Made by a program: the position numbers and the translations under genes. DNA of 52,613 nucleotides. Origin: Paraburkholderia sp. GTDB lineage: Bacteria; Pseudomonadota; Gammaproteobacteria; Burkholderiales; Burkholderiaceae. The notes under the pieces were generated by a model. The model was not told the DNA's origin, made no database searches, and was given only the letters and a program-made list of their open reading frames with translations. The stretch spans positions 1 to 52,613 of the forward strand of contig SCRN01000035.1 of the NCBI GenBank assembly GCA_004322045.1, read 5' to 3'. Shown piece by piece: positions 7,607-15,362 of this stretch (positions are counted from its first letter, which is position 1; every line of letters begins with the position of its first letter).

Positions 7607-8317
7607 ATGAGTTCAACGAATTGGAACAATGGGCAATTGATTACGCTTAACCCCGGAGACACTGCCACTTGCCAGCAACTCAATTCGAGTCAGCTTTATG
7701 GTTTGATTTTCTACAACAGCGCGGGCAACGACGCGGGCGCTAACATTTCCGTGGTTTGGAGCCAGTCGCAGCCGCCGGCTTCTGTCTATGTGCCCGGAAC
7801 GACAGGCAATCAGGGCCTCGCATCCGTGCTATTCGTCAATGGCTCCGACACCACCACCGTTTCGGCGGCGATGCTGCAGAACCAGCCGGGCGCGCAAGTC
7901 CAGACCTATATCGCCAGCGTCAAAATGCCTGTGGACACCTCCGGCATCAACAATCAGTCACTGCCGGCTGACGGTCAGCCGCACGCCTTCACCAAATTCA
8001 CCCGCTACTACACGGTGCCGGCGTCCCATTGGTATCAGGCACAAATTCAAAGCAACATCAACCAGTTCATCACGATTCAGTTCGCGCAACAGTCGGCGAC
8101 GGTCAACGTGGTGAATTCTTTGGTCGACCCAGGGCTGCTCATTCAGGCCGTGGGCAGCGCCACGAGCCAGATCACCAAAAACATCGTGCGCTATCAAACG
8201 GTTTCGTGGTCGCTGCAAGGCAACGGGCAGCAACTCGTATTCGTCAATGCAGACAGCGTGCAGAACTCGCAGAGCGCAACTATCTCTCTCCAATCGCTGA
8301 GCGCCCTCTATTCGTGA
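7607..8317 (+). CDS. Unrecognised 236-aa N/Q/S/T-rich beta-type protein
   Basis: A clear gene with a strong AGGAGG ribosome site 6-7 bases before the ATG. The protein starts MSSTNWNNGQLITLNPGDTATCQQLNSSQLYG. It has no signal peptide or membrane segment, a single Cys, and is very rich in Asn, Gln, Ser, Thr and Val, with alternating patterns such as ATVNVVNSLV and ATISLQSL that predict beta strands. I do not recognise a family. It stands alone, followed by a stem-loop and preceded by an AT-rich region, which suggests a separately acquired single-gene unit. A structural, coat-like or externally delivered role is possible but not shown. Confidence 0.8.
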   Translation: MSSTNWNNGQLITLNPGDTATCQQLNSSQLYGLIFYNSAGNDAGANISVVWSQSQPPASVYVPGTTGNQGLASVLFVNGSDTTTVSAAMLQNQPGAQVQTYIASVKMPVDTSGINNQSLPADGQPHAFTKFTRYYTVPASHWYQAQIQSNINQFITIQFAQQSATVNVVNSLVDPGLLIQAVGSATSQITKNIVRYQTVSWSLQGNGQQLVFVNADSVQNSQSATISLQSLSALYS

Positions 8318-8379
8318 TTTTCGTTTAGACGGATCGCACCTCGCTGTCGAGTCCACCCACGGCACTCGATATCGATGAC

Positions 8380-8403
8380 CCAGCCACATCTCGGTGTGGC
8401 TGG
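8380..8403 (+). terminator. Stem-loop after the unknown gene
   Basis: CCAGCCACA pairs exactly with TGTGGCTGG (9 bp) around a 6-base loop, 62 bp after the stop at 8317. There is no T-run, so it may be a terminator aided by other factors or a 3' protective hairpin. Confidence 0.45.
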
Positions 8404-8700
8404 CCCCTCGAGACGCCGAGGCTCGGTAAGAATCTCGAGCGTTGTCGTCTCTCGTTCTTGCATAGTGTTTGCCGGTCGGCTCCGTCATGGCGCTGTCCAG
8501 CACGACGATCACGCTGTGTCTGGACCATGGCGCGGGCGTGTCGATCGCCGTCGTAGCGCAAACCCTCTTGACCCGTTCCCGCAAACAGTAGCGAGTAGCA
8601 AGTAGCACGCAGATATCCGCAACGAAAGAACCGGAAAACACCTGCGATCGGCGCACGACGCTCTACAATACCGTGCCTCCTTTGTCGCGCCTATCGGTAC
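8404..8700. other. Intergenic stretch before the MFS gene
   Basis: No gene seen. The MFS start at 8701 has no evident Shine-Dalgarno sequence. Confidence 0.35.
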
Positions 8701-9909
8701 ATGAAGAACACGGTTCTTGAAATTCCGTCTTTTCGCTATTTCGTTTTCGGCCGCATTGCGACGACGATGTCCAATCAAATGCTCATGGTCATTGTCGGCT
8801 GGCAGATGTACGACATCACCCATAGCGCTTTCGATCTCGGCATGGTCGGCTTGGCGCAATTCCTCCCGGCGCTCGCACTGTGCCTCATCGTCGGGCAAGT
8901 CGCGGATCGATACGATCGCCGCTACATTCTGATCGGATGTCAACTCGTGCAAGGCGGTGCGGCCTTGTTGCTGACGGTGGGCACGCTGTATGGATGGCTC
9001 GGGCGCGAAGTGCTTCTGCTCGCATCCCTTGCGTTGGGCGCGGCAAGGGCTTTCCAATTGCCAACGCAGCAAGCGCTGCTGCCTACCCTCGTTCCGCTCG
9101 CATCGTTTCCGCAAAGCTTGACCATCAGTTCGGCCGCATCGCAGCTCGCTACCATTCTCGGCCCGGCAGTGGGGGGCTTCATTTACGTGGCAGGGGCGGC
9201 TGTCGTCTATGCAACATGTTCGGCGCTGTGCGTATTCGCCGCCGTCATGCTCTCTTTGATTCATTACGACCATGCGCGCCCCGCCCGCGAGCCCGTTACC
9301 CTGCACAGCTTACTCGCGGGCATTCGCTTTATCTGGCAACGGGAGCAGATATTGGGCGCGATCTCGCTCGATTTGCTCGCCGTGTTGTTCGGCGGCGCCA
9401 CGGCACTGCTGCCGATCTTCGCCCGTGATGTCCTGCACGTCGGCTCGTGGGGCCTCGGATTGTTGAGATCGGCGCCGGCGGGCGGTGCGTTGGCGGTTTC
9501 GCTTTATCTCACGCGAAATCCGATCGAACGCCGTGCGGGGAAAACGATGCTCGGGTGCGTGGCGCTGTATGGCCTAGCCACTCTGCTCTTCGCGCTGTCC
9601 CGTTCATTCTCGTTGTCGCTTGCGGCGCTCGCGCTAACAGGCGCATTCGATATGGTCAGCGTGGTGGTGCGGCAATCGTTGGTCCAACTCGATACGCCCA
9701 ATGACATGCGCGGCCGCGTGAGCGCCGTCAACTCGATCTTTATCGGCGCATCGAATCAACTCGGCGAATTCGAATCGGGAATCACCGCTGGTTGGTTCGG
9801 CGCCGTTCCGTCGGTATTGATCGGGGGCGCCGGGACGATCTTGATCGTTGCGCTCTGGACGAAGGTATTTCCGTCGCTGGCGCAGCGGGAACGATTGACG
9901 GGTTCCTAG
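8701..9909 (+). CDS. Major facilitator superfamily exporter (EntS-like)
   Basis: A 402-aa inner-membrane transporter with about 12 hydrophobic segments. The MFS loop 2-3 motif appears as GQVADRYDRRYILIGCQ near residue 65, and a second-half counterpart reads NDMRGRVSAVNSIFIGASNQLGEFESG. That C-terminal motif and the N-terminal SFRYFVFGRIATTMSNQM are typical of the EntS/siderophore-export branch, which pumps small molecules out. No siderophore gene is nearby, so the substrate is unknown. It converges on the ClC-1 gene with a stem-loop between them. Confidence 0.85.
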   Translation: MKNTVLEIPSFRYFVFGRIATTMSNQMLMVIVGWQMYDITHSAFDLGMVGLAQFLPALALCLIVGQVADRYDRRYILIGCQLVQGGAALLLTVGTLYGWLGREVLLLASLALGAARAFQLPTQQALLPTLVPLASFPQSLTISSAASQLATILGPAVGGFIYVAGAAVVYATCSALCVFAAVMLSLIHYDHARPAREPVTLHSLLAGIRFIWQREQILGAISLDLLAVLFGGATALLPIFARDVLHVGSWGLGLLRSAPAGGALAVSLYLTRNPIERRAGKTMLGCVALYGLATLLFALSRSFSLSLAALALTGAFDMVSVVVRQSLVQLDTPNDMRGRVSAVNSIFIGASNQLGEFESGITAGWFGAVPSVLIGGAGTILIVALWTKVFPSLAQRERLTGS

Positions 9910-9910
9910 G

Positions 9911-9933
9911 GCCCGTTCACGCTAATAACGGGC
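9911..9933. terminator. Stem-loop between convergent MFS and ClC-1 genes
   Basis: GCCCGTT pairs with AACGGGC (7 bp) around a 9-base loop, beginning 2 bp after the MFS stop. No long T-run is present. It could serve both convergent genes. Confidence 0.45.
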
Positions 9934-9985
9934 TTGCGCTGGCCGCCAGAAGAGCCGAGCGCAAGGATTGCAACGAAGCGAGAAG

Positions 9986-11860
9986 CTAGCCGTCGCGGTG
10001 CTCCGCCGTGATCTTTTGCCGGATCACGCCAACGCCTTGGCTCGCGGCGTCGTCACCGCTCTCGCTATCGCTATCGCCATTGCGCTCGATCGTAGCGAAC
10101 TGCGACCCGCTCGATGGCCACACGCGCCGGAACTGCTCCAACTGACGCTCCTCCGCGAAAACAGACACCGATGGTTTCAGCAGGTCGTGCCGCGACACGA
10201 TGCCGACTAGCCGGTAGCTTTTTTGATCCTCCACCACGGGAACACGTTCGAGCCCCCTCGCCGCGAGCCGGGCAGCCACGTTCCTACACGTTTCTCCCGG
10301 CAATGCCGTCTCGGGCTGCGATCGGGCGAACACTTCGCCGATGAGGCCATCCGGGCTATCGCCCCGCCCGGCGCGAACACGATCGAGCAGGGTCTTATCT
10401 ACCATGCCCACCAATCGCCCCTTGTCCACCACCGGATAAGCGCGAAACTTCTGCGCGGCGCCGAAATATTCGCGGATGACACCGGTAATGGGCGTATTCG
10501 CATCGATCGTCTGCACGTTGACCGTCATCACTTCATCCACATAGTGCCGTTCCAACGGGTCGATGCTGTATTCCCGATAGATGTGATACCCGCGGCGAGC
10601 GATCTTCTCGGTCAGAATCGAGCGGCGCATGAGCAAAACGGTAAAACCGTAAGCCACCGCTGCCGCCGCGAGCAACGGCAGCAACGCGTTCGCATCGCCG
10701 GTCAATTCGAAAGCGAACACCACCGCCATCACGGGAGCGCGCATCATCCCGCCCAAGGCTGCGGCCATGAAGATGAGCGGCCACACCGTGGGATCGCCGC
10801 CGGGCATGTAAGGCCCGACGATGGCCCCCACCCCGGCGCCCATCATGAGCAGCGGCGCGAGCACGCCGCCGGAGGTGCCCGAGGCCAGAGCGATGACCCA
10901 AATCACGGCTTTGACGACCACGATCCAAACAACGGCATGCAAGACGAGGTGGTTTTGCAGCAAGTCGCCGATGACGTCGTATCCGACCCCGAGCGTGCGC
11001 GGCTGAAAGTACCCGCCGATGCCGACCGCGATGGCTCCCAACGCCGGCCACCACATCCAATGAATCGGCAACTTGCCGAACGCATCCTCCACCTTGTAGA
11101 GCCAGGTCGACAAGCCCCACGACAACGAGCCCGCGATCAAACCCGCCACGGCCGAAGACACGATGCCGATCGGGCCGAGCGGCAACGTATGCAGCGGAAA
11201 CAACGGCCCGCTGCCGAGCAGCAGTGGGCGAGTAAAACCGGCCACCGCGCATGCAATGGCAACCGGCAGCAGGCTGCGCGGGCGCAGTTCGAACAACAAC
11301 AATTCGACTGCGAGCAGGACCGCCGCCACGGGGGTCCCGAACACCGCCGTCATCCCCGCCACGGCGCCCGACACCAGCAACGCCTTGCGTTCGGCGCTCG
11401 ACAGATGGAAGAACTGCGCGACGAGCGAACCGATCGCGCCGCCCGTCATGATGATCGGACCTTCGGCGCCGAATGGCCCGCCGCTACCGATGGCGATAGC
11501 GGATGCGAGCGGCTTGAGCACGGCCACCTTCGGCGACATCTTGCTCTTGCCGAACAAGATCGCTTCGATCGCTTCGGGAATACCGTGCCCGCGTATTTGC
11601 TCCGAGCCGAAGCGGGCGATCAATCCCACGAGCAGCCCGCCGACGACGGGCACGGCAATCACGATCCACCCCAGCGCGTTTTCCGCCGGGGAGCGGTTGG
11701 CCGTCGAAATCGTCTGAAAGAAAAACAGGTTGTTGAACAACCGAATCAAGTGGAGCAAGAAATCGGCAGCGACCGTGCTCAGCGCGCCGCCGACTGCCGC
11801 GATCGCGGTGATACGTAAAAGCCTAACGTCGGTCGCAAAATCGCCCTTGTGCTCGCTCAT
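9986..11860 (-). CDS. ClC-family chloride channel/transporter with CBS domains (ClC-1)
   Basis: A 624-aa membrane protein: ClC pore domain (about residues 15-425) followed by two CBS motifs (residues ~445-580). ClC signatures are visible: RGHGIPEAIEAI, GSGGPFGAEGP (the gating Glu is kept) and GTSGGVLAP. The usual GSGIP serine that touches chloride is a His (GHGIP), as in the second copy in this window. I chose the ATG at 11860 because AGAGGAA lies 6 bases upstream; an in-frame start 8 codons earlier is less likely. The CBS part suggests nucleotide control. A palindrome over its -10 matches the one in front of marR-ClC-2, implying shared regulation. Confidence 0.9.
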   Translation of the reverse strand: MSEHKGDFATDVRLLRITAIAAVGGALSTVAADFLLHLIRLFNNLFFFQTISTANRSPAENALGWIVIAVPVVGGLLVGLIARFGSEQIRGHGIPEAIEAILFGKSKMSPKVAVLKPLASAIAIGSGGPFGAEGPIIMTGGAIGSLVAQFFHLSSAERKALLVSGAVAGMTAVFGTPVAAVLLAVELLLFELRPRSLLPVAIACAVAGFTRPLLLGSGPLFPLHTLPLGPIGIVSSAVAGLIAGSLSWGLSTWLYKVEDAFGKLPIHWMWWPALGAIAVGIGGYFQPRTLGVGYDVIGDLLQNHLVLHAVVWIVVVKAVIWVIALASGTSGGVLAPLLMMGAGVGAIVGPYMPGGDPTVWPLIFMAAALGGMMRAPVMAVVFAFELTGDANALLPLLAAAAVAYGFTVLLMRRSILTEKIARRGYHIYREYSIDPLERHYVDEVMTVNVQTIDANTPITGVIREYFGAAQKFRAYPVVDKGRLVGMVDKTLLDRVRAGRGDSPDGLIGEVFARSQPETALPGETCRNVAARLAARGLERVPVVEDQKSYRLVGIVSRHDLLKPSVSVFAEERQLEQFRRVWPSSGSQFATIERNGDSDSESGDDAASQGVGVIRQKITAEHRDG

Positions 11861-11921
11861 GAAATTCCTCTGATTAACACGCACTGATGCAATGGCCTTT
11901 CTGGCCGCAGGGTCACATTTA

Positions 11922-11938
11922 TATCACAACGTGATGCA
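11922..11938 (-). promoter_or_regulatory. MarR-type operator candidate overlapping the ClC-1 -10
   Basis: ATATCACA-A-CGTGATGC is an imperfect copy of the perfect palindrome ATATCACATTGTGATAT found before marR-ClC-2. On the minus strand it reads ...TTGTGATATAAATG, so a TATAAA -10 (11924-11919) overlaps its edge, about 60 bp before the ClC-1 start. Confidence 0.6.
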
Positions 11939-12139
11939 ATCTGTGCGAGGCCAGCCTGGGCCCACCCCGGCACGATTCGTCGGTGATCGAAGATGATCGC
12001 ACCCCACCGGCGCAGACTCGGTATCGACGCCCGGCTGTCCATGCCGGTTGCGTCTCGATACAACCGGTAACAACGTTGCGTTGATTTGCGGCACGACCTT
12101 CGTACAATCGCCTCACAGGCGTTCGCTTGGGAGGACTAC

Positions 12140-12580
12140 ATGAAAACGAATCGTTTCGCGGTAATCGCAGTGACTAGTTTGGCGCTAGCCGTCTCTTCGG
12201 CGGCATTCGCTGCCGGAGGAGGCGGTGGTGGTGGCGGCGGTGGTGGTGGCGGCGGTGGTGGTGGCGGCGGTGGCGGTGGTGCCGGGGGCGGCAATGGCGG
12301 GGCCGGCGCGGGCGGTGGCCATGGCGGTGCGATGGGTGCTGCGGCGGGCGCAGGCGGGATGTCCGCGGGGCATATGAGTGCCAAGGGAATGACCAACACC
12401 AACGGCCCCACGTCTGGCGATCGAGACAAGGGGTTGGCTCGCGCGGAAGATCGTTCCGACACGCAAGCGGACCGCGTGGGCGATGCCGATGCGACGAGCC
12501 CGACGTCGAAGCATCACAGCATGGCCGTCAAGACGCATCATCAACATCTCACGCGCAAGCCCACGTCCACTCTGAACTGA
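12140..12580 (+). CDS. Exported polyglycine protein
   Basis: A 146-aa protein with a clear signal peptide (MKTNRFAVIAVTSLALAVSSAAFA, cut near residue 24). A run of 22 consecutive Gly follows, then a G/A/N/H/M-rich segment and a charged C-terminal part with many Asp, Arg, His and Lys. GGGAGGA precedes the ATG by 5 bases. It is probably a periplasmic or surface low-complexity protein; no enzymatic domain is seen. It is divergent from the ClC-1 gene and convergent with the haemagglutinin-like gene. The glycine codons form a repeat tract prone to slippage. Confidence 0.75.
   Translation: MKTNRFAVIAVTSLALAVSSAAFAAGGGGGGGGGGGGGGGGGGGGGGAGGGNGGAGAGGGHGGAMGAAAGAGGMSAGHMSAKGMTNTNGPTSGDRDKGLARAEDRSDTQADRVGDADATSPTSKHHSMAVKTHHQHLTRKPTSTLN
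12215..12280 (+). repeat. 22-codon glycine tract with 15-bp internal periodicity
   Basis: After two GGA codons the tract is built of GGC/GGT codons. The block GGC GGT GGT GGT GGC recurs three times in tandem, so length changes in 15-bp or 3-bp steps would keep the frame. Confidence 0.85.
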
Positions 12581-12804
12581 GGCGTCCGTCATGAGTCGCG
12601 GTCTGCACGGGCATACACTCGAGCGCGGGGCTCTTCGCCGGGCCCTTGACCGAATTCGCCGCGCAGGGTCGGACTTGCGGGTGGACGGCGATCGGCACGT
12701 TGCGCCGCTGCATTTCGTGCAGTTCGTTCGGTAAAAGGCGCGCCCCGCTCGTGAATGCCATGCCCACGAGACGGGGCGATCGATTGCGTGCTACGCCCTG
12801 CGCG

Positions 12805-15126
12805 TCACCGCTGCGCTTGCAGTTGCCATTGCAGCACGGGATGCGTCGCACCGGAGGGCATCGCCCACGCGCCGCCAGCGCCGAAATTCCAACCGACGAA
12901 GCTCGCCGGGGTGCTCATTTGTGCCGTCGTGAGGCCGTTTTGCGATGGGATGCCGCCACCGCCGACATTCACGCCTGTGGTCTGGACGTTCCAGTAGTCG
13001 TCGTTGCCGCCGCCTGCCCCGCTACCGATGACGCCGCCCATTGAACCGCCTTTACTGAAACCGGCGGCGAACGACTGCGTGACCGAACCGTAATTGCTGC
13101 CGACGAGTCCTCCGACGGTCGAGGCGCTTCCCCCGCTCACGTCTCCAGTCGCATACGATTGCGTGATCGTGCCGTAATTGGACGAAACAAGGCCGCCCAC
13201 TTGCCCCGCGCCCGGGGCGATGGCGATGTCGGTTGCCCCTATCACCGTGGCGCTGCTCCACGATTGGGCGATCATGCCGAAGTTCATTCCGACTAGCCCA
13301 CCCAAATCGGAGGTCCGCGACGTAGGCGAATCCGGATCAAGGATGAAAGAGACACTGCCCGTCGTATAAACGCGGCTGATCGTCCCGTCGTTTTCCGCGG
13401 CGAGGTTCCCGTTAATGCACCAATCGACACAATAGGGCGACATGTTCGTCAGCCCTAGGTTGCGGACGGCCCCGGTCTTCCCGATCACACCAAAAAGGCC
13501 CGGCGCATAGAGTCCGGCCTGGTCGATAGTGTGGCCGCGCCCATCGAACTGGCCGCTAAAGGGCTGAGTGTCGGAAAACGGCTCGATGTATGCGCCGCCG
13601 GCCTCGATGTCGCGCCCGAGCGCATAGTTGCCTGCGGGATTGCCGGATATGTTGCCCAGATCGGAAAGCGTATTGACGAGTGCGTAGCCGGTGATTTGGG
13701 CAGCGAGACCGCTATACGGGGGCGGCGTCCATGCCGCATTGCTCACGAGCGTGCCCGGCACATAGGTCCCGTTCATGTCGAAGTACGCACTGACGATGCC
13801 GGTACTTTTCGACCAGTCGATCGCACCGTTATTGATGACGCTGCCGCCCTTATCGATCGACGAGGCATCGGCATTGAGCGTCAAGTTCCCCGCGCCGTGA
13901 TTCTTGATCTTCACGCCATCTTCGATCGTCAGCGAATGATAGGCGCCGAGGGTGAGCGATGCCGCGCCATTCCAATGCATCGACGACATGACGTCGACGT
14001 CGCCGATGCCGCCTTGGGCGCCGGTCGCCTGCGCATCGATGGACGTCCCCGCGTTCAAGCTCCGAGCGAACGTGGCCGCCGCCGCATCGTCGATCGTCAG
14101 GTCGGGCGTGGTGACGTCCCACTTTCCGGCCTTCACCAGTGGTTTGATGCCGTCCGCCCCGAGTTCGAGCAGTGCGCCATTCGTATCGACGGTACCGCCG
14201 CTGCCGTCGGCGTTCTTTGCCTCGATCGTTCCGCCGAGCGCAACGGCGCCCGTATCCGCCACGAGCCAGACATGCCCGCCGCGCGTCGCGGTGCCTGTTG
14301 CGCGCAGCGTCGTGTGCTCGCCCGCGAGCGCAAAAATGTTGCCGTCGGCTGCCTGCAAGCTGATTTGCGCGGCATCGACCGGGCCGGCGTTCTCGATGTT
14401 GCCGCCGCTGCCTGATTGGACGAACACCTGCCGGCCCGTCGATGAGTCCTGTAGCAGCACCTTTTGTCCGACGGCCATCTCGGCCGTGCCGTGGGGCGCG
14501 GAGATTCGACCCGCGTTGACGATACCGTTGCTCGAGATCAGCATGACGTCGCCACCTGTCGAGCCCACCGTGCCGAGATTGATGATGCTCGCGTTCGAAT
14601 TGCCTTTGAACGTGAGCGGATGTCCCTTCATGAAGCCGCAAGTGCAGGTATCGAGCGTCGAAGCGACGAAGCGGCCGCCGGTGCTGACAACGCCGCTCGG
14701 GCCGATCAATATCCCTTGCGGGTTGATCAAATAAACGCTGCCCGTAGCGGACAGCGTCCCGTATATCGCCGACGGATCGCCGCCGGTCACGCGATTGAGC
14801 GTCGCGCCCGTGCCGTTATTGAACGTCACCCGGTTGCCGCCGCCGATTGAAAAACTCGACCATTCGATCACGCCGCGGTTCGTCGATTGATCGATCGTCA
14901 CGGCGCCGGCGTCGCCACCAATCGATCCCGAACCCGCGATGAAATGGCCGCCGCTCGGTAGCGGGCCGGCGGATTGCGCCGGCCTAGCCGATGCGCCCCA
15001 CGCCCCTAGCGCCAAGACAATCGAAACCAGCCCTGCAAGCGGCCGTCGCCGTGCAAATCCGCCGACCTGCAAGGAACGCACATCGCGAGCGGCAGCCTCG
15101 CTCTCCGAGCCGATACGTTTGGCCAT
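12805..15126 (-). CDS. Filamentous-haemagglutinin-like exoprotein (TPS domain plus GLUG repeats), no partner transporter nearby
   Basis: A 773-aa exported protein. The signal region spans residues ~1-52, with a long basic N-region and then LAGLVSIVLALGAWGASARPAQS. The haemagglutination-activity (TPS) domain follows (GGHFIAGSGSIGGDAGAVTIDQSTNRGVIEWSSFSIG...NPQGILIGPSGVVSTGGRFVAST). After beta-helix-like repeats, the C-terminal part has three GLUG motifs (GGLVGMNFG, GGLVSSNYG, GGLVGSNYG). I chose the ATG at 15126 because GGAGG lies 8 bases upstream; a start 42 codons earlier lacks support. TpsA proteins normally need a TpsB pore, and none is encoded in this window. A surface adhesin role is inferred. 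Confidence 0.85.
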   Translation of the reverse strand: MAKRIGSESEAAARDVRSLQVGGFARRRPLAGLVSIVLALGAWGASARPAQSAGPLPSGGHFIAGSGSIGGDAGAVTIDQSTNRGVIEWSSFSIGGGNRVTFNNGTGATLNRVTGGDPSAIYGTLSATGSVYLINPQGILIGPSGVVSTGGRFVASTLDTCTCGFMKGHPLTFKGNSNASIINLGTVGSTGGDVMLISSNGIVNAGRISAPHGTAEMAVGQKVLLQDSSTGRQVFVQSGSGGNIENAGPVDAAQISLQAADGNIFALAGEHTTLRATGTATRGGHVWLVADTGAVALGGTIEAKNADGSGGTVDTNGALLELGADGIKPLVKAGKWDVTTPDLTIDDAAAATFARSLNAGTSIDAQATGAQGGIGDVDVMSSMHWNGAASLTLGAYHSLTIEDGVKIKNHGAGNLTLNADASSIDKGGSVINNGAIDWSKSTGIVSAYFDMNGTYVPGTLVSNAAWTPPPYSGLAAQITGYALVNTLSDLGNISGNPAGNYALGRDIEAGGAYIEPFSDTQPFSGQFDGRGHTIDQAGLYAPGLFGVIGKTGAVRNLGLTNMSPYCVDWCINGNLAAENDGTISRVYTTGSVSFILDPDSPTSRTSDLGGLVGMNFGMIAQSWSSATVIGATDIAIAPGAGQVGGLVSSNYGTITQSYATGDVSGGSASTVGGLVGSNYGSVTQSFAAGFSKGGSMGGVIGSGAGGGNDDYWNVQTTGVNVGGGGIPSQNGLTTAQMSTPASFVGWNFGAGGAWAMPSGATHPVLQWQLQAQR

Positions 15127-15304
15127 CCCCTGCCTCCAAAGATTGAAATTCAATTCGTATAGCGCCGCCTTTCTCCGAGAGCCGGGCGCGACCACAACGA
15201 TAGCCGGTGCTACTAACGAAACAACGAGGCGCATGCCCACGCATTGCGCCAAGCATTCGGTCTTTTCGGTCGATGCGCTCGGCGCCTCCGCCGCGCATGA
15301 TTGA

Positions 15305-15351
15305 TTGACATATTTGCTTTTAGCAACTAATAATGTGCTAAAAGCAAATAT
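15305..15351 (+). promoter_or_regulatory. MarR-GNAT promoter with a 16-bp perfect inverted repeat / double dyad
   Basis: TTGACA (15305-15310) and AATAAT (15329-15334) form a good promoter with an 18-bp spacer. ATATTTGCTTTTAGCA (15310-15325) is repeated exactly inverted at 15336-15351. Each arm is itself a dyad of the form TGCT-nnn-AGCA, with centres at 15320 and 15341, 21 bp (two helical turns) apart. This fits two MarR dimers on one DNA face covering the -10, so autorepression is likely. Confidence 0.75.
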
Positions 15352-15362
15352 GGAGACCTTCC

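Noticed and set aside
10223-11818. Long open frame (531 codons) on the plus strand
   Set aside because: It is antisense to the ClC-1 gene and its protein is extremely rich in His, Arg, Gln and Asp, typical of the complement of a membrane-protein gene in GC-rich DNA.
12549-12761. Small minus-strand gene after the haemagglutinin-like gene
   Set aside because: No ribosome site or family resemblance; it overlaps the 3' end of the polyglycine gene antisense.
15310-15351. Intrinsic terminator
   Set aside because: The inverted repeat lies between a TTGACA -35 and a start codon, overlaps the -10, and each arm is a MarR-type dyad; an operator explains it better.
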